A stretch of 64,000 bases of DNA from Eutypella sp. D-1 (Eukaryota; Ascomycota; Sordariomycetes; Xylariales; Diatrypaceae), in the NCBI GenBank assembly GCA_023313575.1, contig JAJTTP010000022.1, positions 638,556 to 702,555 on the forward strand, written 5' to 3'. This document shows, one piece after another, positions 45,477-57,482 of the stretch. Within the stretch, counting starts at the first letter, position 1, and each line of letters begins with the position of its first letter. Under the pieces are notes generated by a model that was not told where the DNA came from, made no database searches, and saw nothing but the letters and a program-made list of their open reading frames with translations. The translations under genes and the position numbers were made by a program.

Positions 45477-46565
45477 ATGTCTTCAGTCGTCGCTGTGGCC
45501 GGTGGAACCGGTGGCCTGGGCCGCGCCATCGTAGAGGCCATCGTGGCCGATGGTAAATTCCAGGTTTTGGTTCTAGCTAGAAAGGTACAGTGGTGCTCGC
45601 CTACCTGCCAACTCTTTCTTTCGAGGTTGCTGACATTGTCCTATAGGTCAACAAAGAGAAAGAGCAAGAGATCGGGGCCCGGATCCTTCCAGTCAACTAC
45701 GCTGATGTTGACGGCTTGACTAGGGTTCTTGAAGAGAATAAAGTTCACACCGTCATCGCGACCATGTATGGCCCAGGCGCGGCTGAGGCAGACCTGAGCC
45801 TCATTTCGGCCGCTGATCGGGCAGCAAGCACGAAGCGTTACATCCCAAGCTTTTGGGGTTATGACTACATAAAAGAGTGAGCTTTCATGGAGCCTTAGTT
45901 CACGGTGCTGTGGTGTTCTTGAAACTAATACATGATGCAATTCTATGACATTGATTAGAACCACAGAGGAGTTTTTTCATGGATATGAGAAGCTGGCCGT
46001 CGCGGAAGCCTTGACCCACACGAATCTGGAATATACCGCATGGCTTATTGGCTGTTTCGCCGATTACTATGTCGCGCCCTCGATAAAGTCCCACCTGGCG
46101 ATCCTGAATGTCGTGGTTGACGTGGCCAACAATGCAGCCGCGATTCCGGTCTCTGGCGATGTTCCCGTGTCGTTCACACATTCCTTCGATGTCGCTAGAT
46201 TCGTCGCCGCCTCCCTCACCTTACCCAAGTGGGAGCCTAAGACGTATCTGGTCGGGGAGAAGTTGACTTGGCACCAACTAGTGGAGCTGGCACAAGACAT
46301 CAAGGGGACGAAATTCGAAGTCACATACGATTCAGAGGACGACTTGAAGTCAGGAAAGGTGACCGAACTCCCCAGTCACCCCGCGCTCTATCCATCGTTT
46401 CCCAAACAGGATGTGCAGGCTTTGTTAGCAACAGTTGGTCGCATGGCTTCGCGGGGCATATTCGATATCAAGGCAGGCCACCCGATAGTCCAAGATTTTC
46501 CAGATTTGCACCTGAGGACCATGAAGGAGTTGCTGGTGGAGGCATGGGGGAAAGGGAAGCGATAA
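45477..46565 (+). CDS. NmrA-like / isoflavone reductase-like NAD(P)-binding protein
   Basis: Three exons, 45,477-45,584, 45,647-45,876 and 45,959-46,565 (introns 62 and 82 nt), give 314 aa. The Rossmann glycine motif AGGTGGLGRAI is at residues 8-18. It is followed by LVLARK, YADVDGL, and PSFWGYDY near the middle, the pattern of fungal NmrA/isoflavone-reductase-like atypical SDRs. C-terminal residues bind substrate or partner proteins and are not diagnostic. The role may be a reductase or a redox-sensing regulator; sequence does not decide. Confidence 0.87.
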
Positions 46566-47359
46566 AGCAAGGCCCTGCCTTGATTGCTATATACAGGGTG
46601 ATGCAAAGCTGACTGAGCATTTTGATCTCGAACACTGGGCCCTTCTTAGCTAGTGTCTGAAATCTAAGAGGAGCCGAACATGTCCATACATACAAGTCGG
46701 ACTGCCGTTAAGGTGTTAGATACGGTGGTAGGATTCGGGTGACCGTAATATCAAGGAGAGGTCCGCAAGACAATCATTTCCCCATTGTAAACTACTAGCC
46801 TTATTAAGGACGGCCGTCCGACTACCCCTTTTAGTAAATACTTGACCAGGTTATGCTCAGCAAGGTGGCGGAGACGGATCGAGAACCCCCGCATGGTGCA
46901 AGTAAAAAGATGAGCCGGGTTTGATAGCTTGTACATTGATGCCAAGAAAATCACAGCACACAACCGGGGCTTGGCATCGGTAGTTATCGTCACAAAGAAA
47001 AGGTCGTGGTAGATTATGGCGGGAATGCCATACCAGACTTTTACCAAATCTATCGATCCCCATTAAAGACAGGCAGGGGACAGGCGATAGGCTAAGAGGG
47101 AAACTCGTTTCTACCGGTACCAGGGTCATAAAGTGCAGATCCTTTGATTAACATCATGTATATCATGTCATTCAAGGCCGAGAATAGCCTGAAATTGGAC
47201 AAGACGTTGCTCGAGCCCCCCCGTTTCTTATATACCTAAGGCACCTACCTACCCTGGGGAACAGACAGCTTAAGAGTTTCTAGGCGATGTAAGCCACTCG
47301 ACCCTCGATCATCTAGAAACGCAATATACTAGGAAGCAAAAGCCGCCCCCCTAAAAATC
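46566..47359. other. Intergenic spacer
   Basis: 3' flank of the NmrA-like gene and promoter of the sugar dehydrogenase gene. A TATATACC motif near 47,230 may be the latter's TATA region. No gene was recognised. Confidence 0.5.
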
Positions 47360-48478
47360 ATGCATCTCGGACTTTTTGTCACCTCCACTCTGGCATTGGT
47401 GACCGGTGCTTTGGCTGTCCCGTCGCAACAGCTAAACACTCGCCAGCAGCCGTTCCAGTCGACACCCATAACCGACCATACCGAGCCATGGGCAATCGCC
47501 TTCCTGCCTGATGACCGCATTCTCGTCACTGAGAGACGAGGCAACCTGATTCTCGTTGACCCAGCCACCAAGTCCAAGGGCACCATCACCGGTGTGCCCA
47601 GCGTCGCCTATGGCGGTCAGGGCGGTCTCCACGACGTCGCCTTGCATCCTGACTATGCCGAGAACAGTATTGTGTATATTAGCTACGCCGAGAGCGGCTC
47701 TGGTGGAGCGGGCGGCGCAGTCGCCCAGGCAAAGCTAACGCTGAACGCCAACGGAGGCGGCGCGCTGTCCGACCTTCAGGTCATCTGGCGCCACTCGCAG
47801 AAGGCCTCGGGCGGACTCCAGTTCGCCTGTCGCCTGCTCTTCGGCCCCGACGGTGCGCTGTGGATCTCGTCCGGCGAGATCAACCAAATGACCCCGTCCC
47901 AGTCCATGACCAGCAACCTAGGCAAGGTGATCAAGCTGTACGACAACGGCACCGCCTTCGCCGGCAACCCGTTCGCCAGCGAAGGCGAGGTCCAGGCGCA
48001 GATCTGGTCGCTGGGCCACCGCAATCCACTGGGCATCGACTGGGACGCTGAGGGACGTCTCTGGGAGGTCGAGATGGGGCCTATGGGCGGCGACGAGCTC
48101 AACCTGATCGAGCCGGGCGCCAACTACGGCTGGCCGCTCGTGTCCGAGGGCAACCATTACGACGGCCGGCCGATCCCCGCGCACAGCACGCGCCCCGATC
48201 TCGAACCGCCCAAGGCCTTCTGGGTCCCCGTCATTTCCCCGGCTGGCTTGATCATCTACAAGGGCGATCTGTTTTCCAGCTGGAAGGGTAATGCGATCAT
48301 CTCCAGTCTCGGCGCACAAGGGCTTGTACGCGCGACTATCACTGGTGACACGGCCCAGGAGGCTCAGCGAATCTCAATGGGTAGGCGCATGCGCGGTATC
48401 CGAGAGGACAAGGACGGCGCCATCTGGGTGATCGAGGATGGTCCTAGCGGCCGGCTCTTAAAGCTTACCCCGAACTAA
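47360..48478 (+). CDS. Secreted PQQ-type glucose/sorbosone dehydrogenase family protein
   Basis: Single exon, 372 aa, with a signal peptide (MHLGLFVTSTLALVTGALA). The beta-propeller repeats are visible: PWAIAFLPDDRILVTERRG, GGQGGLHDVALHPDY (containing the catalytic-type His), LLFGPDGALWISSGE, LGHRNPLGIDWDAEGRLWEVEMGP, and RGIREDKDGAIWVIED. These match the soluble aldose sugar dehydrogenase (YliI/GSDH) family, which oxidises sugars with PQQ. Fungal homologs lack proven cofactor use in most cases, so activity is inference. This is the last chromosomal gene before the retrotransposon, 286 bp away. Confidence 0.9.
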   Translation: MHLGLFVTSTLALVTGALAVPSQQLNTRQQPFQSTPITDHTEPWAIAFLPDDRILVTERRGNLILVDPATKSKGTITGVPSVAYGGQGGLHDVALHPDYAENSIVYISYAESGSGGAGGAVAQAKLTLNANGGGALSDLQVIWRHSQKASGGLQFACRLLFGPDGALWISSGEINQMTPSQSMTSNLGKVIKLYDNGTAFAGNPFASEGEVQAQIWSLGHRNPLGIDWDAEGRLWEVEMGPMGGDELNLIEPGANYGWPLVSEGNHYDGRPIPAHSTRPDLEPPKAFWVPVISPAGLIIYKGDLFSSWKGNAIISSLGAQGLVRATITGDTAQEAQRISMGRRMRGIREDKDGAIWVIEDGPSGRLLKLTPN

Positions 48479-48759
48479 ACTTGCGTCAGCGAGAGACTTG
48501 GGAGGTTTAGGGCTGCATATACATAAGGTGGATTATGTTATCTTTTTACGCGTTGCAAGCTGTCGGTAGATGGTATCCCATTCTCCTAATCAAACTTGTC
48601 GACTGTTCTAAGTGCCATAGTGTCATGTTCTGGAGATCGCAGATTATACGTAGTCAGTGTCGATTGGCATAAAGAGATAAAAGACGTACAGACATAAAAT
48701 AGGCGGCGCCCTGCCCTTATATAAGGTGATCCGATCCATTATACCGCATCCAGAATAGC

Positions 48760-48764
48760 ACCCG
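48760..48764 (+). other. Target-site duplication, left copy (ACCCG)
   Basis: ACCCG directly precedes the left LTR and is repeated directly after the right LTR (55,051-55,055). A 5-bp duplication is typical of LTR-retrotransposon integration. Confidence 0.93.
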
Positions 48765-48965
48765 TGTTGGTTGTTATTGGTCACTGGTATGGACCCACAT
48801 ACCAGTAAGAAGTACCTATGTACCTATCATCCGTTTATATAAAGGATATAGGTTTCGCCCATATCCCTTATAAATAAATCTTAAACCTTAAACCAAAATA
48901 TAACACCAATCTTACCACCTTTTATTTTATTATATCTTTTTTTTTTACGTACGTATTTATTAATA
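48765..48965 (+). repeat. Left LTR (201 bp)
   Basis: Begins TGTTGG (unmutated) and ends TTAATA, which corresponds to CCAACA in the right copy after C-to-T change. TGTTGG...CCAACA is the usual TG...CA with short inverted ends. It aligns without gaps to 54,850-55,050; the roughly three dozen differences are all transitions. Confidence 0.93.
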
Positions 48966-51900
48966 TTAATTAATATTATTAAATAATTAATAATATAAAT
49001 TAATAAAATTAAAAAAGTTATTATCGCGATAATTTAAAAATCTTATTACGTTAATACTATTAATAAATCCTTATAACCATTATATTTTACCCGTCCTTAT
49101 AATAAGTAATAACTTATTTTAACCTATATCACCATATAATACCCCTTTTTTACCTTTATTAACATTATCGTTAAAATTATCTTTATTATTTACTATATCG
49201 GACAATTAATAATAAGCTAAAACTTTAAAAGTTATTAAAAAATAACCTTATACCGAAATTTTTTAATAAATATTAACGTAAAAAAAAATAAAAAAAGCTA
49301 AAAATATTTTATTATAACTTTTTAATTATTTATAAAAACGTATTATTTTATTTATCCCACTTTTTAACCTTATAGTTATAATATAAACAGAATTCGACCT
49401 AATATAAGCTATTAACCCTTAAAAAATAACATAAACGTTATTAACTATCGATAATTTCGAAAAAACTAATAATAAACCAGGAATTAGCCGGATAATTAAA
49501 CAAAATTTTAAATAATATTAAAACCATTTTTAAAAATTTATAAAAACAAATTTTAAAATTATGCTAAAAACGTTTCGGTCTGTATTAAAAACCGTATTAA
49601 TATAAAAAAACGTATACGTTAAAAAATATAATATTAATTTCGTAATAACATTAACTAATTTTATCACGTAATTTAAATTTCCGGTATAAAATTTTAAAAA
49701 ATTTAAATTAATAAAAAACCGATAATTTAACGCTTTAATATAAAAGGTTTCGATTTATAATACGGAATAAAAACCGGTTTACTTATAAACTTATAAAATA
49801 TTTATTTATTTTAACTTACGGCTTAAAATATTTATAAAACCGTTTAATAAATTTTAATAATAATTAAAAACCTTAACGGCATAAGTTATACTAAAATTAA
49901 TAACTTTTATTAACCTTTTTCCCGTAATTATATGCTAATTTTTTCCCGGCTTTAATTAACCCTTTTTTTATTTTCCTGCGCCTTAACGAACAACCCCGAT
50001 TAACCTTATTTTTAAATATTAACCGTAACTAACCGGAAAATTTTAACCCGAGCTTTAAATATTACGTAATATATTAACGGTACTAATTAACCTTTTACCG
50101 TTAAAATAAATATATTCCTTTTTTACCGGCGTTTAATTTTTTATTAACATTTATTTTATTTTTATTACTTAAACCCCCCCGGTTAATATTTAACCATTTT
50201 TTAATAATATAAAATAACTATATTAATACCCCTTTTTTCCGGGTTATTTACTATACCTTAATTATCCCTTTTTTATTACTTATTACCCGGGTTACCCGTT
50301 TTAACTTATATATAATTAATAACTTTTTAAATAACCTTATTTAATAATAAAAAAAGATAACCGGACCGTTCCTTTTTTAAAAATTTAAATTAATTTATAT
50401 ATTATAAAACCTGGACAGTTTAAAAAATACCAACCTTTAACGTTACCTTTTTTTCCCCCTTTTTTACCGATTGCTTTAAATAAAGGACCGAGGCCCGGAA
50501 AAACCTTAAAAAATTACGATTCCTTTTTTTAAATAATACTTAAACCTACCCCGGGACTTAAATTATTATTTAACCGGACCCTTATACCCGTCGGTAATTA
50601 ATAAAAATAAACTTATTATATTATTCCTTTAATAAATATCCCGAATAAATTATATTTATTAACGATTATAAAATAATTTAAAAAAGCTTAAAATAAAAAA
50701 AGTAATTACACGAAAAAAGTTTATAATATCTTAAAAAATAAGTTCCGGTTTTTTTTTAACGTATATTATATTAACGGTATCCGATAAACTTAATTTCACG
50801 CCGTATTTTTAATAATCTTATTAAAACGTATAACATTATATTTCCTCCATAATATCCCCCGTTATTTAACGTTTACCGAAATATATCTTATTATAAAACA
50901 CCATTTTAATACCGAGCAAAATAAACTTTAATATTATTACGATTAAATTTTTATAACTTTTTTTAATATTAAAATTAAAAACGTTAATAAAAATGATTTA
51001 AAAATTCTTTAAATTATGTTTAATAAATTTTCCTTATATTAAAAAATTTTAAAACCTAATTTTCGAAAAAAATAATAGCTAATTACCGTTATATACCGAG
51101 CCTACCGTATTATCCCCTAATTTTAATATATTTTTTTCGAATTTATTACCCGTTTTAAAAATTTAATAAATAAATTACATGCTTTTATTAATATTTATAA
51201 AGTTATAAAAAAAGCAACCTAATATATAACCACCGAAAATAATAACGATAATAATAACGATAATAATATATTTTATACAGACCGTAAATACCACCGGAAC
51301 GATAAAAGTAAAAAATACCATTAAAAACAAAAACCCGATTAATAATAAAAACATAAATATTAGGTATATAAAAAAAAAAAGTACTGGTCCATAAAATATC
51401 CAAAACGGGAATATAAAAAGGTAAAAAACAGATAAAAAACTAAAAGGGTAAATTAACGTATTAACTATTTAACCTTTTTAATAAAATATAAAAACATTAA
51501 ACCCACCTCGGAACCAGAAAAAAAAAAACACCGTAAAACATTTTAATTAATCGGATAATAGCCAATACCTTATAACTGCTTATCTATTTAACTAATTTTT
51601 TTAATACCGAATTAACCCCTCCTTATTAATAATAAAAAATAAAATACCCGATACTATCTTTATTTTAAACAAATATACTAAAAACATATTTTAAAAAATT
51701 ATACCAAATACAAAAGCCGTTAAAATATCCACTGCAAAAAAAGAATAATACCTAACTTTAATAAAAAAATATCCTAATTAACGATTAAAAATAAATAAAA
51801 ACCGCGTAAAAAAAATAAACATCCGTTTTAAAAACAAACCTTTTATTAAATCATTTAATATAATCTTTATCATTACGCCATTCGGCCAAATCGATTTCCA

Positions 51901-54849
51901 TATAATAAAAATAAATACCCCGTTTTTAATATTAATTAAAAATATAAACCGTTTTAACATATACCTTAATAATATTATTAACCAATTAATCGGTAAAAAC
52001 GGTATAACAGCAAACGTTATTTAAAAATAAAAATACCCGTAATTTAAATTTAACGATATTATTTACTTTACGGAAATAAAATTACATAAAATTTATACGC
52101 GTTTTAAATACCTATTTATTAATAAATTATATAAATTATTAAATAAAATAAAATATAATATTAATATTAACGCATTTAAAGAAATTAATAAATTTTATTA
52201 CCATTACTAAATTAAAAATAAGGCCTTTTAAAGGTTTAAATTTAACCTAAAAAACTTTAAAATCGATTTTAATTTTAAAATAATCGTTAATATAATATAT
52301 TTAAACGGGAAACTAATTTTTTATATCGTTAACATAACCATAAATTTCCAAATAATACGGTTTATAAAAAATATATCCGTTAAAAAAATATAAAATATAC
52401 TTAAAAAATGCTGGATCAATACGTACCTAAAACCTTTAAATATTATTACTTACGATATTGGTATAAATTTCGATAATATTAAGTTCCGTAATAAAGCATG
52501 TTTTATTAATATAACCTATTACTAAATGCCGATAAAAACTTACTAATTTATCGGTAAAATAAAAAAGTATTATAATCTTATCCGTAAAGCTTATAAAATT
52601 ATTATAAAAAAACTCGGAAAAACAGGACCAAAATTAATACGTTTACAGATAATAATAAAAACAATTAACGATATAATTAACCTTAACGGCTTAATCCTTA
52701 CCTTATTAATTTTTAAAGCTTACTTTTAAATTAATATAAATTTACCCTTTACTTTTACGTAAACCTAAAAAATTTAAACAATATAAAAAGCTATAATAGA
52801 AATTAAAAAAATTAAGCCGTAAAAATCGGTTTAAAACGTATTAAATATTAAAAATGGCTTAAATACTTAAAAAACTTTTTTAAAATCACTCCTTTTAAAT
52901 AATAAAATATTTATATATAAAAAGAAAAAAGGATAAAAAAAACCTTTTAAAGTTATTACGGTTACTGATAAAAATATAACGGTAAACTTAAAAGCAACAG
53001 AAAATATAACAACCTTCCGAAACTTATACGTTAAACCTTATACCCAGTTAAAAAAAGCCCTTATTTAAAAAGAACTAAAAATTATTATTACCGAAAAGGT
53101 CGAGATAATACGAACGAATTTCTAATACGTTAATATTAAAAAAAAAATAATAAAATACTTATTTTTAAATTAAAAGCAAATAATAAGATTATAACGCCCG
53201 GTAAACCATTTAAAACTTTTAACCTTAAGGAATTAAACGCCTTATTTAAAAAAAGTATTTTTCGACTTAAAATATATAACGTTATTAAATATTAAAACAT
53301 AATAATTTTTAAATTAAAAATAATTCGTAAAATAAAAAGCAAAAACACTTTTTCGCCATATAAAAAGTTATAACTAATCGTTTAAAGCTATAAAAACCCC
53401 GATAAAACCTTTATTATAACTTATATACCCATTATTTAATAAACCAGCTAACGTTTTATTTTAACAATTACACTTACTTTATAATTTAAAAAAATAAAAA
53501 TTATAATATAAAACATTACTATGGCCTATACCCAATTTAAAACGCCGATATAACATATTATCTTCGTATAACTTTTTGTTAAATTAAAAAAAAAAATACC
53601 CCGAAAAAACGTTATTACATATCGTTAAATTATTATACGGTTTCGTAAAATCAGGCATTTATTAATTTAAAACTTATTTAAAATATTATTAATAAAAATT
53701 ATATATAAAACTATTAACTTTTAACCTTTATTTATTAATATCGGATTTAAAACCATTCGGGATTATAAAACTTTAAATAAATAACACGTTTAATATCGGT
53801 ATTATGGATTTCCTAATACTGGAAAATAAGGCATTTACTAAGGCAGGAATTAAAACATAACCATAAAAAATAATAAAAAACAAATCGACCGAAAACTTTA
53901 ACAGTTTATAAATTATTATCCGTAAATATAAAATATTTGCTATATAAAAAAAATAAATTAAAAAGTTAAAACTTTTAAACCTAAAAGCACCCCCTCCGAA
54001 ATTAATAAAAAAATACATTAAATAATAAACACGCGGAACTTATATCTTTTTAATCTACCAGCTAAAAACCGCGTTTAATTACTCCATAACGGCATAATAT
54101 ATTAAACCCGGCCTTAAAAAAACTAAAATATTAAACGCTAAAATTAAATAACAAATAAATAATAAAAATTACAGGCTTAATTATATTAAACTAAACCCCG
54201 TTAAGCTAAAGTTATATATTTTCGTTAATAGTTTATTCGTTAATAATAAAAATATAAATTCGTAAATCGGTTATATTATCGTTTTAAGCAATAAAAAACC
54301 AAAACACGATAATAAACTTAATATTAAAAATAACATTATTTATTAATCGTTTATTAAATATAAACGCATTATACGTAATATTTTAACTAATAAAATATAC
54401 GGCATAATTTAAGGATTTAATATAAGCTATATTATTTATTACATATTAAATACTATCTTAAATTAATTATTACTCCTTTACGCCTTATTAATTTTATATA
54501 TTAATTTATTCTTTTTATATTAATACCTCGTATAAATAAATAATACTAATAAAAAAAAATTAATAATCGACTTAATAACGTTATAACAGTTTTATAAAAA
54601 TAAAAAGATTAATAATATATAATAAATTTATAATACTTATAACCCTGCCGACGCCATAATAAAAGCCACTTTTAATAAGGTTATAAAAACGTTTATTAAA
54701 AATAACCAGATTATTTTAAAATTAAAAAAGTAAATAAAACGGGAGTAATATTATTAACGTTCATTACTTAATTATTTATTTATTTATTTATTTATTCATT
54801 TTCTATAGCACTTTATAACTAATAAGTTATAAAAAAAAAATAAAATAAA

Positions 54850-55050
54850 TATTAATTATTATTAATTATTAATATAAACCCATATACCAGTAAAAAGTAC
54901 CTATGTACCTATTATCCGTTTATATAAAAGATATAGGCTTCGCCTATATCCCTCATAAATAGATCTTAGACCTTAGACCAGAATACAACACCAGTCTCAC
55001 CACCTTTCATTTTGTTATATCTCTTTCCTTTACGTACGTACCTACCAACA
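54850..55050 (+). repeat. Right LTR (201 bp)
   Basis: Begins TATTAA (mutated TGTTGG) and ends in the unmutated CCAACA. Its inner end carries the G-to-A changes and its outer half is nearly unmutated, the mirror image of the left LTR. The element's transcript would end in this LTR, 76 bp from the stop codon of the ABC transporter gene, which is read toward it. Confidence 0.93.
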
Positions 55051-55055
55051 ACCCG
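55051..55055 (+). other. Target-site duplication, right copy (ACCCG)
   Basis: Exact repeat of 48,760-48,764, marking the insertion site between the sugar dehydrogenase and ABC transporter genes. Confidence 0.93.
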
Positions 55056-55126
55056 CCATGATAAATCTAAAAATAATACTTCTATAAACAAAAAACTATA
55101 TATCTTAAACTCTAACTATCGTGTTT

Positions 55127-57064
55127 CTATTGGTTATGGCTCGTCTGGATTTCCCACAACTCCTTGTACCTGCCACCCCTCCGAATCAAGTCATCATGGC
55201 TTCCATACTGAGCGACGCGTCCGTTATCGATGAAAACGATCACGTCCGCATCGATTATCGTACTCAGTCTGTGCGCAATCACGAAGGTTGTGCGGCCCTC
55301 TGCGAGGTCCGTGATAGAAGCCTGTATGCCCATCTCTGTCTTGCTATCGATCGCCGACGTTGCCTCGTCCAAGAACAGAATCTTCGGCTGCTTGAGGATT
55401 ATGCGCGCAATCGATATGCGTTGCCGCTCGCCCCCGGAAAGCTTCACACCCCGCTCCCCGACGAGCGTGTTGTACTGGTCGGTGAAAGTCATGATTTTGT
55501 TGTGGATGTGGGCCCCGATGCAGGCCTGGATGACCTCTTCCTCGCTCGCGTCTAGCCGGGCGTATCGGACGTTCTCCATGATCGATGTGTTGAATATGGC
55601 AGTCTCCTGCGGGACGATGCCCAGGGCTTCGCGCAAGCTGCTCAAAGTGACCTCGCAGATATCCACGCCGTCAATCGTGATCGCGCCACCAGTCACATCG
55701 TAGAACCGGAAGAGTAGCTTCAGTAGGGTTGATTTTCCGGCGCCGGTCTCGCCGACGAAGGCAACGGTCTGCCCAGGCTGGGCGACGAACGAGATGTCCT
55801 TGACGACCTCCCTCTGTCCATCATAGGAGAATGAGACGTTTTTGAATTGGACCTCGCCGCGCGAGACATTCAATTCGTGAGCACCTGGAACATCAGTGAC
55901 TGATGGCTTCTCTTGCAAGATGTGCAGCGCGCGCTCCGAGTCGACGAGATAAGAGGTGATGCCTTCGGAGATGTATGAAAGCATAAAGAGAGGCTCGGTG
56001 AACACATCCCAGATTGAGTTAAGCACCACGAAGTTCCCGACCGGCTTCAGCCCCTGAGATATCCTATATGCCGCGAGGAAGTTCGCACTCATCCGTCCGA
56101 TGAAAAGCACGTAAATGCGGGCGGACTGAACGGATATTTCGGTGATTTTGAGCCTGGTCAGTGACGCGATCGTCTCGCTCACCGTATTCATGAGCCGGTT
56201 ATGTTGGTACTCCCCGCGGTTGAAGTACGACACGGTCGTCCAGTGGCTGATGCTCTGATACTGCACCTTGGTGACACTCCGCTCTTTGTGGGAGTACTCG
56301 CGCCGCTTGCGCGCCTCCCAGACACTACCTCGCCATGAAAAGAACCCAACGCCACATGCCATGACAACCATGATCATGGCAAAATAGATGTCAAAAAGAT
56401 TGGTCACGTAGACGATGGCGACCACGAGATCCAAGATAATGGGAAGAAACTCAAACAGAAGAAGCCGAACAAGCTTGGTAAGGGAGCTGGCCTGTTCGGT
56501 AGCCTTCATGAGCTCGGCGCCGTCCGCGTTCGAGTGGAAGTCCATCGAGAGGCCCATGATGTGGCTGAATATGAGGTTGGTCATCTGTTTCGTGGACCAG
56601 TTGTCGATGCGGAGCTCGAGGAGCTCCTGGATCGCCCCGCGCGTGCCCTGCGAATTCAAAAACCTTAGGCCGAAGAGCCACGCCAGCTCCCACCAGGGGA
56701 TCTGGCCGGTCCCGTACTTCTCGATGAGGCTATCGACCACTATGCCCTCCTGGCGGGGGGTGAGAATGTTGAAGACCCGCTCTACGGCGAGGCACAACCC
56801 TAAAAGGAGCAGGCAGAATTGGAGCTTGCGGTTCTTGCTGGGCCAGAGGTGCGGGAGGAAGATTGAGTATGTTTTGAGGTACGGCCACAGGCCACCGGCC
56901 TCTTTAAGGCGTTGTTTGAATTCCCTCTCGGCTTTTTCATCGTCATCGTCATCGTCGCTGTCGCTAGTTTCCTTGTCTATGTCATCGACTCTGGGGAGGA
57001 GCGGCTGGCGCTCATCAGCAGCTCTTCCGAGCTCCGGGTATCGGTATATGTCAGTGTCAGCCAT
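55127..57064 (-). CDS. ABC half-transporter, HMT1/ATM1-like (ABCB subfamily)
   Basis: Single exon, 645 aa. An acidic N-terminus (about 1-50, DDIDKETSDSDDDDDDE) precedes the six-helix membrane domain (about 75-370), then one nucleotide-binding domain. Walker A GETGAGKST is near 434, the signature LSGGERQ near 540, Walker B ILFLDEAT near 560, and the H-loop IAHRLST near 592; all key residues are present. Sequence character (VERVFNILTPRQEGIVVDSL, WTTVSYFNRGEYQ) places it with HMT1-type heavy-metal tolerance transporters, which move metal-thiol conjugates into the vacuole. It lacks the additional N-terminal helices of full-length HMT1 (usually 800 aa or more) and is ATM1-sized. It would work as a homodimer. 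The gene is intact although it lies 76 bp from a RIP-degraded retroelement and about 7 kb from the telomere. Confidence 0.92.
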   Translation of the reverse strand: MADTDIYRYPELGRAADERQPLLPRVDDIDKETSDSDDDDDDEKAEREFKQRLKEAGGLWPYLKTYSIFLPHLWPSKNRKLQFCLLLLGLCLAVERVFNILTPRQEGIVVDSLIEKYGTGQIPWWELAWLFGLRFLNSQGTRGAIQELLELRIDNWSTKQMTNLIFSHIMGLSMDFHSNADGAELMKATEQASSLTKLVRLLLFEFLPIILDLVVAIVYVTNLFDIYFAMIMVVMACGVGFFSWRGSVWEARKRREYSHKERSVTKVQYQSISHWTTVSYFNRGEYQHNRLMNTVSETIASLTRLKITEISVQSARIYVLFIGRMSANFLAAYRISQGLKPVGNFVVLNSIWDVFTEPLFMLSYISEGITSYLVDSERALHILQEKPSVTDVPGAHELNVSRGEVQFKNVSFSYDGQREVVKDISFVAQPGQTVAFVGETGAGKSTLLKLLFRFYDVTGGAITIDGVDICEVTLSSLREALGIVPQETAIFNTSIMENVRYARLDASEEEVIQACIGAHIHNKIMTFTDQYNTLVGERGVKLSGGERQRISIARIILKQPKILFLDEATSAIDSKTEMGIQASITDLAEGRTTFVIAHRLSTIIDADVIVFIDNGRVAQYGSHDDLIRRGGRYKELWEIQTSHNQ

Positions 57065-57376
57065 CTGCGATCAGCGTATGTGATAAGGCACGTGAAAAGG
57101 TGATACGAGAGACCGTGTTAAGCTGCATCTTGTTAGCTATGCCTTACCTTGGTAATCGCAAGAGAATTTATAGGTATCACTAAAGGTTGTTGTTAAGATT
57201 TTAATTCCGCCCCATTGCTGACGACTCGAACCACGATCCAGTTATGCTAGCCGCAAGAATGCACCGAGGTGGACTTCGTCACCGTTGCGGTGACTGTGTG
57301 AGTCACTCGGCGGTAGCGTAATGGTTTCAGCGTGGCGTGCACGGATCTTCCTTAAGACTAACGCTAAAGGGCACAC

Positions 57377-57482
57377 TATGGTTTTAAAGTCTTTTTAAAA
57401 GGAAAAAAAAAAGGGGTTTTAATAATAAGTTTTTAAGACCGGGTAATTAACATACCCGGCCGTTATTACGTAATTAATAAGG
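57377..57482 (+). repeat. Subtelomeric repeat block, internal copy
   Basis: Shares TATGGT-TTAA-GTC, an A/G-rich stretch, ATACCCG-CCGT-TTACG and TACGTAATTAATAAGG, in the same order and orientation, with 63,373-63,483. Differences look mostly like transitions. Confidence 0.65.

Larger units (their letters stand above)
48765..55050 (+). mobile_element. Complete but RIP-degraded Ty1/copia LTR retrotransposon
   Basis: Element of 6,286 bp with 201-bp LTRs and a 5-bp target duplication. The interior is extremely AT-rich and almost devoid of CpA and TpG dinucleotides, while CpG and TpA are common, the signature of RIP. Despite many stops, plus-strand reading around 52,440-52,740 retains the integrase core pattern (a DIGTNF-like motif, then FIGKIKKY..IRKAY and INDI). 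About 53,600-54,730 retains reverse transcriptase/RNase H-like stretches (LLYGFVKSG, NPADA). The integrase-before-RT order fits copia. A purine-only run precedes the right LTR, as expected of a polypurine tract. No intact protein remains, so it is not autonomous. Confidence 0.93.

Noticed and set aside
51203..54018. Minus-strand frames of 60-81 aa in the AT-rich block, rich in Phe/Ile/Tyr and looking like membrane proteins
   Set aside because: They arise from RIP-generated AT content; the retrotransposon is oriented on the plus strand and these frames have no family resemblance.
48966..54849. Mitochondrial DNA insertion as explanation for the AT-rich block
   Set aside because: Flanking LTRs, target duplication, CpA depletion with CpG retained and copia-like motifs explain it better.
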